From contig CAYXAK010000108.1 in assembly GCA_964462585.1 (NCBI GenBank), positions 1 through 5,290 on the forward strand: a DNA stretch of 5,290 bases, read 5' to 3'. Origin of the DNA: Halarsenatibacter sp964462585 (lineage in GTDB: Bacteria; Bacillota; Halanaerobiia; Halanaerobiales; Halarsenatibacteraceae). Position 1 is the first letter of the stretch. Each line of letters opens with the position of its first letter. The notes under the pieces are model-generated. The model saw only the letters and a program-made list of their open reading frames with translations. It was not told where the DNA came from and did no database searches. Below are positions 1 to 5,287 of this stretch, one piece after another. Made by a program: the position numbers and the translations under genes.

Positions 1-48
1 ATGGAGAGATATGAGGTCTGGGAGAAGATAAAATACTCGCTGGTATAG
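1..48 (+). CDS. C-terminal end of an upstream protein (partial), function unknown
   Basis: Reading frame 1 is open from the first base to a TAG at 46-48 and encodes at most MERYEVWEKIKYSLV. The other two forward frames close sooner. A strong GC hairpin begins 17 nt after the stop, which is where a gene's terminator would sit, so this is probably the tail of a gene starting outside the window. The ATG at base 1 may be an internal methionine. Fifteen residues are too few to assign a family. Confidence 0.4.
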   Translation: MERYEVWEKIKYSLV

Positions 49-64
49 ATATATAAGTCCTTCA

Positions 65-87
65 GGCCGGGGAAAAATTCCCCGGCC
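65..87 (+). terminator. GC-rich hairpin, probable terminator of the upstream gene
   Basis: GGCCGGGGAA (65-74) pairs perfectly with TTCCCCGGCC (78-87) around AAA, or as 8 bp with a 7-nt loop. The downstream sequence is CTATTGTTA and not a clean T-tract, so it may be a weak or factor-assisted intrinsic terminator. It lies between the stop at 48 and the promoter at 91-119, which fits a transcript boundary. Confidence 0.6.
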
Positions 88-90
88 CTA

Positions 91-119
91 TTGTTAAATA
101 TCCATTTTAGTGGTATAAT
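91..119 (+). promoter_or_regulatory. Sigma-70/SigA-type extended -10 promoter for the sugar-binding protein gene
   Basis: TTGTTA (91-96, 4 of 6 to the -35 consensus) is followed by exactly 17 nt and TATAAT (114-119, 6 of 6). TG at 111-112 supplies the extended -10 element (TGnTATAAT). Transcription should start near 125-127, giving a leader of about 150 nt before the ATG at 275. Confidence 0.75.
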
Positions 120-125
120 AAACTA

Positions 126-274
126 GAGTTTAAAAATATTTTCTTTAAAATTCAATATCTCCTGCCTTCAATCCAGCCGCTGCTATCAGCTACAGCCGGG
201 GGATAATCAGCCCCCTTCACCTCCATTCATTCTCCGGAGAAAAGGGCGGGAAGAACACAGGGGGTAGAACAATC
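126..274 (+). promoter_or_regulatory. Long 5' leader with alternative pairings around the ribosome binding site
   Basis: No ORF is convincing here. The first part is AT-rich. Then GGGGG (198-202) can pair with CCCCC (211-215). The same cytosines, as CCCCCT (211-216), are the perfect complement of the Shine-Dalgarno-like AGGGGG (259-264). A perfect 12-nt palindrome TTCTCCGGAGAA occupies 230-241. The ribosome binding site lies about 10 nt from the ATG. Mutually exclusive pairings that could expose or hide it suggest translational control. No known riboswitch class is recognised, so a regulatory role is inferred from base pairing only. Confidence 0.35.
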
Positions 275-1561
275 ATGAACAGGTTTTTTGCCGTGCTTTT
301 GACCCTGGCACTTTTGCTGGGGGCTCCGCTGATGGCAGTTCGGGCCGAAGAGATTACCATAACTGTGGCCGGAGGTGCCGTGGGTGAGGAGCTGGAGCTG
401 ACAAGGCGGGCGGCCGATATGTATATGGAAGAGAATCCGGATGTGAGAGTTGAAGTGCTTGACACGCCCGATATGGTCGAGGACAGACGAGGACTCTATC
501 TGCAGTTTTTCCAGGCCGAGAGCTCCGCTGTTGACGTATACCAGATAGATGTCATCTGGCCCGGTGATATGGCCGAGCATTTTGTCGACCTCTATGAGTT
601 TGGTGCGGAAGAATATGTCGATATGCATTTTCCCGCCATTGTGGAGAACAACACCGTCGATGGTAAGCTGATAGGCATACCCTGGTTTACAGATGCGGGT
701 CTGCTCTATTACCGCACAGATATGCTGGAAAAATATGAACTCGATGTGCCCACCACCTGGACGGAGTTAGAAGAAGCAGCTCAGATCATAAAAGATGGTG
801 AGAGAGAAGAGGGGAGAAGAGATTTTCAGGGTTTTGTCTGGCAGGGCGGCACCTATGAAGGTATGGTCTGCAATGCTCTGGAATGGCTGGCCTCCAACAA
901 TGCCGGCACAATTATCTCTCCCGAAGGTGAGATAACCGTCAATAATCCTCAGGCAGCGGAGATCATATCTCAGGCCGCCGGCTGGGTCGGCACAATTTCT
1001 CCTTCCGGTATTACCGGCTTTGCCGAAGAGGATGCCAGAGCAGTATGGCAGAACGGCAATGCTGCTTTTATGAGAAACTGGCCCTATGCCTACAGCCTCT
1101 CCCGGGCTGAGGACAGCCCCATCAGAGATGATTTTGCCGTGACGACGCTTCCTGCCGGAGATGAAGGCACTCCTGCCCATACTCTGGGAGGATGGCAGCT
1201 GGCAGTAAGCCAGTACAGTGAGTATCCTGATGTCGCAGCAGATGTAGCCTTCTACCTGGCCGGCTATGAATCACAGCTCATGCGGGCCACAGATGGCTCC
1301 ATGAACCCCACCATAGCCGAGCTCTACGAGCACGAAGATGTGCTGGAAGCCAACCCCTTTATGGGTGATCTTTACGATGTATTCATCAATGCCGTAGCCC
1401 GTCCCTCCACGATATCAGCTCCCAATTATGCTGAGGTTTCAGGAGCTTTTGTCGACGAGATTCACCCCGTTCTGAGAGGTCAGGCGGAAGTCTATGAAGC
1501 CCTGGAATATCTGGAAATTTCACTGCAGGAAATAACAGGTCTGCCTGTGGGCAGTCCTTAA
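275..1561 (+). CDS. ABC transporter sugar-binding protein (trehalose/maltose or alpha-glucoside type)
   Basis: This is a 428-residue extracytoplasmic solute-binding protein of family 1, the capture component of a carbohydrate ABC importer. Residues 1-24 form a classic signal peptide: MNRFF, a hydrophobic core, then VRA before EE, a good signal peptidase I site. There is no lipobox cysteine, so the product should be free in a periplasm. Family-like blocks are DVYQIDVIWPGDMAEHF (87-103), GIPWFTDAGLLYYRTDML (134-151), AAFMRNWPYAY (263-273) and LGGWQLAVS (304-312). The first resembles trehalose/maltose and alpha-glucoside binding proteins (TMBP, ThuE and AglE type), so an alpha-linked disaccharide is the likely ligand, by resemblance only. 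Length is normal for the family. The ATG at 275 follows AGGGGG (259-264). The gene is flanked by its own promoter and a terminator, and no permease or ATPase gene follows, so it is either expressed alone or its partners lie elsewhere. Confidence 0.88.
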   Translation: MNRFFAVLLTLALLLGAPLMAVRAEEITITVAGGAVGEELELTRRAADMYMEENPDVRVEVLDTPDMVEDRRGLYLQFFQAESSAVDVYQIDVIWPGDMAEHFVDLYEFGAEEYVDMHFPAIVENNTVDGKLIGIPWFTDAGLLYYRTDMLEKYELDVPTTWTELEEAAQIIKDGEREEGRRDFQGFVWQGGTYEGMVCNALEWLASNNAGTIISPEGEITVNNPQAAEIISQAAGWVGTISPSGITGFAEEDARAVWQNGNAAFMRNWPYAYSLSRAEDSPIRDDFAVTTLPAGDEGTPAHTLGGWQLAVSQYSEYPDVAADVAFYLAGYESQLMRATDGSMNPTIAELYEHEDVLEANPFMGDLYDVFINAVARPSTISAPNYAEVSGAFVDEIHPVLRGQAEVYEALEYLEISLQEITGLPVGSP

Positions 1562-1642
1562 GGAAAAACAGTTAGCTCAATTGGAGATCAGATTCAAAGA
1601 GTGCAGGTGAATGACTGTGAATGCTGAATTAGATTAATAGCC

Positions 1643-1690
1643 AGAAAAAGGAGAGCAAGCGATTTATAGATCGTCTGCTCTCTTTTTTCT
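1643..1690 (+). terminator. Strong intrinsic terminator after the sugar-binding protein gene
   Basis: GAGAGCAAGCGAT (1651-1663) pairs with ATCGTCTGCTCTC (1670-1682) around TTATAG, with one mismatch and one G-U pair. It is followed by TTTTTT (1683-1688). The A-rich flank AGAAAAAG (1643-1650) pairs with the T-tract, so the structure could also terminate transcription from the opposite strand. It separates this gene from the reductase gene that starts 40 nt downstream. The rest of 1562-1721 shows no gene and no convincing promoter. Confidence 0.85.
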
Positions 1691-1730
1691 GCTCGCATTT
1701 TCAAGAGTTGAAAGGAGGGGATTGTCAACC

Positions 1731-2933
1731 ATGATAAAATCCTGCAATGTTGAAATCTATACCCTGGAATGGTGTCCCTACTGTGAGAAGGCCAAAGCTC
1801 TGATCAGGAGCAAGGGTGTCGATTACGAGGAATACAATATAGAGAATGAATCGGTAAAAGAGGAGATGCAGGAGAGAACCGATGGGGCCAAAACTGTGCC
1901 GCAGATTTTCATAGATGGCCATCACATAGGAGGTTATGATGATCTGGTTGATTCCAATATCGCCGGTGAGCTCAACGATCTGCTGGGAATCGACCGGGAG
2001 GAAGATTATTTTGAGAAAGAGTGGGATCTAATTACCGTCGGTGCCGGTCCGGCCTCTTTTAATGCCGCCCTCTACGCAGCCCGCAAAGGACTTGAAGTTC
2101 TCGTTATTGGCAAGGATATGGGTGGACAGATGCTGGAATCCGGCGAGATAGATAATTATCTCGGTTTCAGCGATGTGGATGGTTCGGACCTCATTCAGTC
2201 TTTCTGGTCACACGTAAAAAAATACGATGTAGAGATAATTCTGGGGGAGGAGGTCGTCTCTCTCTCAGAAAAAGAAAATGGTTTTGTTTCCCTGGAGGTG
2301 AGCTCGGAGCGCACAGCCCGGGCCAGAGCCGTTATTCTGGCCACAGGTGCTCACAGCCGTCAGCTGGGTGTCCATGGTGAAACCCAGTTTAAGGGCAAGG
2401 GAGTGCATTACTGTGCCACCTGTGATGGGTATCTCTATGCAGGCCAGCCTGTGGCGGTTATAGGTGGCGGCAACTCCGGCCTGGAAGCAGCACTGGATCT
2501 GGCCAAGCTGGGCTGTAAGGTGGATCTGGTGGAGGTTGAACCTGAGCTCACCGGTGATGATGTGCTGGTGCGCAAGGTCACCGCCAATAAAAATATAGAG
2601 GTCCATGCTGGAGCCGGTGTGGAGGAGATAGCCGGTCAGGATAGCGTGGATAAAATTGTGTTGAGTGATATGGAGAGTTCGGAGACGACAGAGCTTGAAG
2701 TTGACGCTGTTTTCATCGAGATAGGTTATATACCAAACAGCGAATATGCCGGGGATGTGGTGCAGGTTAACGAGCGGAATGAGATTATCATAGATGGGAG
2801 CAACAGAACTTCTGCTGAAGGCATCTGGGCTGCCGGAGATGTGACTGATATCCACGATAAACAGATAATTGTGGCTGCAGCCGAGGGGGCCAAAGCCGCC
2901 CTGCGCGTAAATGAGGCCCTTTCCACCGGCTGA
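1731..2933 (+). CDS. Glutaredoxin-flavoprotein disulfide reductase fusion (thioredoxin reductase/AhpF-like)
   Basis: This 400-residue soluble protein should pass electrons from NAD(P)H through FAD and a redox disulfide to its own glutaredoxin domain, and from there to other proteins. The N-terminal glutaredoxin domain (about 5-85) has CPYC (15-18) and the cis-proline TVP (55-57), then IDGHHIGGYDDL. The reductase part (about 97-400) has an FAD-binding GAGPAS (104-109), an ATG motif (204-206), the redox pair CATC followed by DG (228-233), a dinucleotide motif GGGNSGLEAA (245-254) and the C-terminal FAD motif AAGD (367-370). The HRRxxxR signature that binds the NADPH phosphate in thioredoxin reductase is absent; VEVEPELTGDD (267-277) resembles AhpF, which uses NADH. 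NADH preference is therefore inferred. The start is ambiguous: AAGGAGG (1712-1718) is 12 nt from this ATG but only 3 nt from an in-frame TTG at 1722, which would add MST. I prefer the ATG. A terminator follows. Confidence 0.9.
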   Translation: MIKSCNVEIYTLEWCPYCEKAKALIRSKGVDYEEYNIENESVKEEMQERTDGAKTVPQIFIDGHHIGGYDDLVDSNIAGELNDLLGIDREEDYFEKEWDLITVGAGPASFNAALYAARKGLEVLVIGKDMGGQMLESGEIDNYLGFSDVDGSDLIQSFWSHVKKYDVEIILGEEVVSLSEKENGFVSLEVSSERTARARAVILATGAHSRQLGVHGETQFKGKGVHYCATCDGYLYAGQPVAVIGGGNSGLEAALDLAKLGCKVDLVEVEPELTGDDVLVRKVTANKNIEVHAGAGVEEIAGQDSVDKIVLSDMESSETTELEVDAVFIEIGYIPNSEYAGDVVQVNERNEIIIDGSNRTSAEGIWAAGDVTDIHDKQIIVAAAEGAKAALRVNEALSTG

Positions 2934-2978
2934 ACTGCGATGAGCGTGATATGCGATTAAAAGCCAGCATCTATATCC

Positions 2979-3023
2979 CCGCAATTGCGGTTTTCTTCCG
3001 GCCTTTTAGGGCCGGTTTTTTTT
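2979..3023 (+). terminator. Intrinsic terminator after the reductase gene
   Basis: CCGGCC (2998-3003) pairs with GGCCGG (3010-3015) around TTTTAG and runs directly into eight T's (3016-3023). Just upstream the palindrome CCGCAATTGCGG (2979-2990), followed by TTTTCTT, could form a second, weaker hairpin. The arrangement ends the reductase transcript and makes the next gene a separate unit. Confidence 0.88.
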
Positions 3024-3053
3024 ATTTGGGCTGGATGAGATTTAAAATTGTTA

Positions 3054-3090
3054 TTTACTTACATGAAAGCGGATTTATGATTGTGATAAT
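3054..3090 (+). promoter_or_regulatory. Candidate promoter of the selenoprotein gene
   Basis: After the terminator at 3023 the region up to 3133 is AT-rich and must hold a promoter if the next gene is transcribed independently. The best pair is TTTACT (3054-3059), 16 nt, then TATGAT (3076-3081, 5 of 6). An alternative is GATAAT (3085-3090) with TG at 3082-3083 as an extended -10 but no good -35. The choice between them is uncertain. Confidence 0.35.
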
Positions 3091-3133
3091 ATACATGTGG
3101 AATGCTAAATTTATAAAGATGGGAGGGGAAAAC

Positions 3134-3469
3134 ATGTCAGATAACAGGGAAAAGGAAAGATTGAACATTGAGCTCACAGATTCGGCCCGGGAATATCTCA
3201 AAGAAAAAAATATGCAGCAGATAGCGATACTGCTGAAAGAGGTTGGCGGCGGCTGAAGCACGATGGTCAAGCCTGTGGTGCAGGCTGAGATGCCGGGAGG
3301 AGCTGACAGGGAGAGATTTGTGAGAAAAAATGTGGACGGTATCGATGTAAACGTGGCGGATAATCTTATGCCCGGGGGAGAAAAACTTCATATATCCCTG
3401 GACGTAAAGGGCATCTGGAAATTCAAGAGATTGAAACTGGTCGATATAAAAACGGAGAAGATAGCCTGA
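3134..3469 (+). CDS. Probable selenoprotein of the CC/Se-motif (HesB-like) type, in-frame UGA read as selenocysteine
   Basis: The ATG at 3134 has an excellent ribosome binding site (GGAGG, 3122-3126, 7 nt spacing). The frame runs 40 codons to a UGA at 3254-3256 and continues in the same frame, uninterrupted, for 70 more codons to a second UGA at 3467-3469. If the first UGA encodes selenocysteine, the product is 111 residues with Sec at 41, in the context KEVGGG-U-STMVKP. The N-terminal part (IELTDSAREYLKEKN) resembles the opening of HesB-like domains. The C-terminal part (VDGIDVNVADNLM, then LHISLDVKGIWKFKRLKLV) reads like the end of small CC/Se-motif (seleno)proteins, which carry Cys or Sec after a glycine-rich turn. 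The downstream half has no ribosome binding site before its first ATG (3263). A SECIS-like hairpin follows the UGA. The biochemical role of the family is unclear to me; a thiol/selenol redox or metal-handling role is inferred. A nonsense mutation in a Cys gene is the main alternative. Confidence 0.8.
3267..3288 (+). promoter_or_regulatory. Candidate bacterial SECIS element (selenocysteine insertion hairpin)
   Basis: AGCCTG (3270-3275) and CAGGCT (3281-3286) form a perfect 6-bp stem with the loop TGGTG. TC (3267-3268) and GA (3287-3288) add two pairs below a single bulged A (3269). The loop begins 19 nt after the UGA and has a G at its second position. Spacing, short stem, bulge and a GGU in the loop all recall the SelB-binding minihelix of E. 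coli fdhF. The element lies inside the coding sequence, as bacterial SECIS elements do. Confidence 0.65.
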
Positions 3470-3483
3470 TAAAACAAATATAA

Positions 3484-3521
3484 TTATACGGATGTATAAA
3501 TCGAAAGAACAAGGATATAAT
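3484..3521 (+). promoter_or_regulatory. Dyad and possible -10 box ahead of the membrane Fe-S/flavin reductase gene
   Basis: TTATAC (3484-3489) and GTATAA (3494-3499) form an inverted repeat around GGAT. A perfect TATAAT lies at 3516-3521. A -35 placed 17 nt upstream (3493-3498, TGTATA, 3 of 6) is poor and falls inside the dyad, so a regulator bound there could act on a weak promoter. No terminator is seen in the 81-nt gap, so co-transcription with the selenoprotein gene is equally possible. Confidence 0.3.
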
Positions 3522-3550
3522 TAAACACTGCAATTCCGGAGGGATAAAAG

Positions 3551-5050
3551 TTGAGTGAGGTAGCTTTTAATATCAGGACCGGGAGAACCTTCAGCCTGGT
3601 GAGAAAGTATGGCTGGCTTCTCACCGTTGCTGTGGCCCTGGGGGGACAGTTTATTCCTCAGCTGGGACTTATAGTGCCTCTGATAATGGTTTCTCTCATT
3701 GCTATGAGCCTGCTCAGGGGCAGATACTGGTGTGGAAATTTCTGTCCACATGGCAGCTTTTTTGATGAGATATTGCTCAAGATAAGCCGGTTCAGTCTGA
3801 TACCCGATTTTCTGAAAACCAGATCTGCGGCAGCTCTGGTTTTTCTGTTTTTCATATTCAATATTTCCCGCAATTTTGTATCGATTCTGGATGCAGGTGG
3901 GGCTGTTCCCTTCCATCATCGCCTGGGCTTTCTCTTTGCCAATACCTATCTGATGGTGCTGGTGGTCGGTGGGCTGCTGGGAGTTCTCATCAATCCCCGC
4001 ACCTGGTGTCAGTTCTGCCCCATGGGTACAATGCAGATGGGTTTTCACAGGCTGGGCAGGGCTTTAAATCTTACCGCCGGCAGGGAGGAGAAGGTGACGG
4101 TAGATCATCCCGAGCGGTGTCTCTCCTGCGGTCAGTGTGCCCGCGTATGTCCGATGGAGCTCGAGCCCTACAGGGATTTTCAGGAATACGAGGAACACAA
4201 CCAGCTGGAGGCGGAAAAATGTATCCGCTGTAAGACATGTGTGGAAAACTGTCCGGCCGGTGTGCTGCAGATGGCCACAGATGAGGAGGCCAAACAGATC
4301 CGGGAGAATGCCGATCTGGATGGCTTTGTCGGAGCGGAATATTTTCAGGCCCGGCTGAGCGAGATCACTGAGCTCAAGGAAGATGTGCGTGAATACACCT
4401 TTGATCTCATGGATCCGGGAGAGATGAACTTCCAGCCCGGTCAATTTCTGCTTCTGGAGGTCGAAGAAAAAAGGGATCTTTACAGGGCCTATACCATCTC
4501 CTCGGCGGCTCCCGATAATTCCAGTGTAACGGTGACAATAAAAAGGCTGGATGATGGCTATGGCACCAATATAATTTTCTCCGAGTTCGAAAAAGGGGAT
4601 TTGGTCAGACTTAAAGGTCCTCTGGGCAACGATATCAGGATAGATACTGAAGAACATGAAAATCTTCTGCTGGTCGCCAACGGCATCGGTATAACCCCCT
4701 TCGTCTCCACTGTGGAGAGATTCTTTATCGATGATTATGCGGAGGAATTTAAGGGCGAGGTCAAGCTGCTCTACGGTGTTCGCCATGAAGAGGATCTTGT
4801 CTATCATGATTTCTTCTCACAGGTGGAAGAGGAAAATGAGAACCTGGATTACCATCATATACTCTCCCGCCCCCGCAGCGATGATCATCCTCAGGGATAT
4901 GTGACACATATTCTGGATGATCTGGAGCTGGATGGAAATACAGGTGTCTATATGTGCGGCACCCCGGCCATGATAGATGATGCCGGTGAGATTCTGAAGG
5001 ATAAGGGAATGAGCTCGAGCGATATCAACACCGAGAGCTTCGATGTCTGA
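3551..5050 (+). CDS. Membrane NapH-like Fe-S protein fused to a ferredoxin-NAD(P)H reductase-like flavin module
   Basis: This 499-residue protein is likely an electron-transfer chain in one polypeptide. The membrane part has hydrophobic stretches at about 22-55 (probably two helices), 93-112 and 131-148. Paired cysteine motifs of the NapH/CcoG/NosR type follow helices: CGNFCPHG (61-68) and CQFCPMG (153-159). Two classical [4Fe-4S] ferredoxin motifs come next, with cysteines 190, 193, 196, 200 and 224, 227, 230, 234. From about 266 a flavin reductase module follows: PGQF (296-299), the FAD-binding RAYTISS (312-318), GPLG (356-359), the NAD(P)-binding GIGITP (378-383) and the late YMCGTP (467-472). 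Electrons could move between NAD(P)H and a membrane or periplasmic partner; direction and partner are unknown. The start is TTG, supported by GGAGG (3538-3542) 8 nt upstream. All key cysteines are present. NADH versus NADPH use cannot be judged. Confidence 0.88.
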   Translation: MSEVAFNIRTGRTFSLVRKYGWLLTVAVALGGQFIPQLGLIVPLIMVSLIAMSLLRGRYWCGNFCPHGSFFDEILLKISRFSLIPDFLKTRSAAALVFLFFIFNISRNFVSILDAGGAVPFHHRLGFLFANTYLMVLVVGGLLGVLINPRTWCQFCPMGTMQMGFHRLGRALNLTAGREEKVTVDHPERCLSCGQCARVCPMELEPYRDFQEYEEHNQLEAEKCIRCKTCVENCPAGVLQMATDEEAKQIRENADLDGFVGAEYFQARLSEITELKEDVREYTFDLMDPGEMNFQPGQFLLLEVEEKRDLYRAYTISSAAPDNSSVTVTIKRLDDGYGTNIIFSEFEKGDLVRLKGPLGNDIRIDTEEHENLLLVANGIGITPFVSTVERFFIDDYAEEFKGEVKLLYGVRHEEDLVYHDFFSQVEEENENLDYHHILSRPRSDDHPQGYVTHILDDLELDGNTGVYMCGTPAMIDDAGEILKDKGMSSSDINTESFDV

Positions 5051-5054
5051 AGTA

Positions 5055-5083
5055 TTGTCAGTGATCAACTTAAATGTTATAAT
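5055..5083 (+). promoter_or_regulatory. Sigma-70/SigA-type extended -10 promoter of the tRNA pair
   Basis: TTGTCA (5055-5060, 5 of 6) is separated by exactly 17 nt from TATAAT (5078-5083, 6 of 6), with TG at 5075-5076 as an extended -10. Transcription should begin about 5090, leaving a roughly 12-nt 5' leader for RNase P to remove from the first tRNA. No terminator hairpin lies between the stop at 5050 and this promoter, so read-through from the reductase gene may add to tRNA transcription. Confidence 0.82.
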
Positions 5084-5102
5084 GTAGAGGAAGATAAAAA
5101 AT

Positions 5103-5178
5103 GCGGACATAGCTCAGCTGGTAGAGCGTCGGCTTCCCAAGCCGAAGGTCGCGGGTTCAAGTCCCGTTGTCCGCTCCA
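5103..5178 (+). tRNA. tRNA-Gly, anticodon CCC
   Basis: The 76-nt cloverleaf is complete. Acceptor GCGGACA pairs with TGTCCGC, the D arm is GCTC/GAGC, and the anticodon arm TCGGC/GCCGA encloses TTCCCAA with CCC at 5136-5138. The T arm is GCGGG/CCCGT around TTCAAGT. The discriminator is T (U73, usual for bacterial glycine tRNAs) and CCA is encoded in the gene. It reads GGG codons. Confidence 0.97.
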
Positions 5179-5211
5179 TGCTCTTTATAATCACAGATAA
5201 ATAATATTAGA

Positions 5212-5287
5212 GCCGATGTAGCTCAACTGGCAGAGCAGCTGAATCGTAATCAGCAGGTTAGGGGTTCGAATCCCCTCATCGGCTCCA
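5212..5287 (+). tRNA. tRNA-Thr, anticodon CGT
   Basis: The 76-nt cloverleaf is complete. Acceptor GCCGATG pairs with CATCGGC, the D arm is GCTC/GAGC, and the anticodon arm GCTGA/TCAGC encloses ATCGTAA with CGT at 5245-5247. The T arm is AGGGG/CCCCT around TTCGAAT. The 3' end is T followed by an encoded CCA. It reads ACG codons. It lies 33 nt after tRNA-Gly with no promoter or terminator evident between them, so both probably come from one precursor. Confidence 0.97.

Noticed and set aside
767..1180. Reverse-strand ORF of 137 codons inside the sugar-binding protein gene
   Set aside because: It is a codon-bias shadow of a well-supported sense gene, with no evidence for its own promoter or domain.
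2265..2984. Reverse-strand ORF of 239 codons opposite the reductase gene
   Set aside because: It lies antisense to clear FAD and NAD(P)H motifs, reaches into the intergenic region, and shows no recognisable domain.
2951..3256. A 101-codon forward ORF in the frame of the selenoprotein's first half
   Set aside because: Its upstream part runs through the terminator at 2998-3023 and AT-rich intergenic DNA. The ATG at 3134 has the good ribosome binding site, so the extension is not real.
3263..3469. Independent 68-residue gene starting at ATG 3263
   Set aside because: No Shine-Dalgarno sequence precedes this ATG and it is in frame with the upstream half across a single UGA, so it is better read as part of one selenoprotein.
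3134..3469. Pseudogene with a nonsense mutation
   Set aside because: Not fully excluded, but the UGA sits at the position expected for Sec, the rest of the frame is intact on both sides, and a SECIS-like hairpin follows.
4006..4358. Short forward ORFs overlapping the ferredoxin region in other frames
   Set aside because: Cysteine spacing of two [4Fe-4S] motifs is intact in the main frame, so these are shadows and do not signal a frameshift.
4064..4807. Reverse-strand ORF of 247 codons opposite the Fe-S/flavin fusion
   Set aside because: The sense strand carries both ferredoxin motifs and the flavin reductase motifs here. The antisense product has no recognisable family features.
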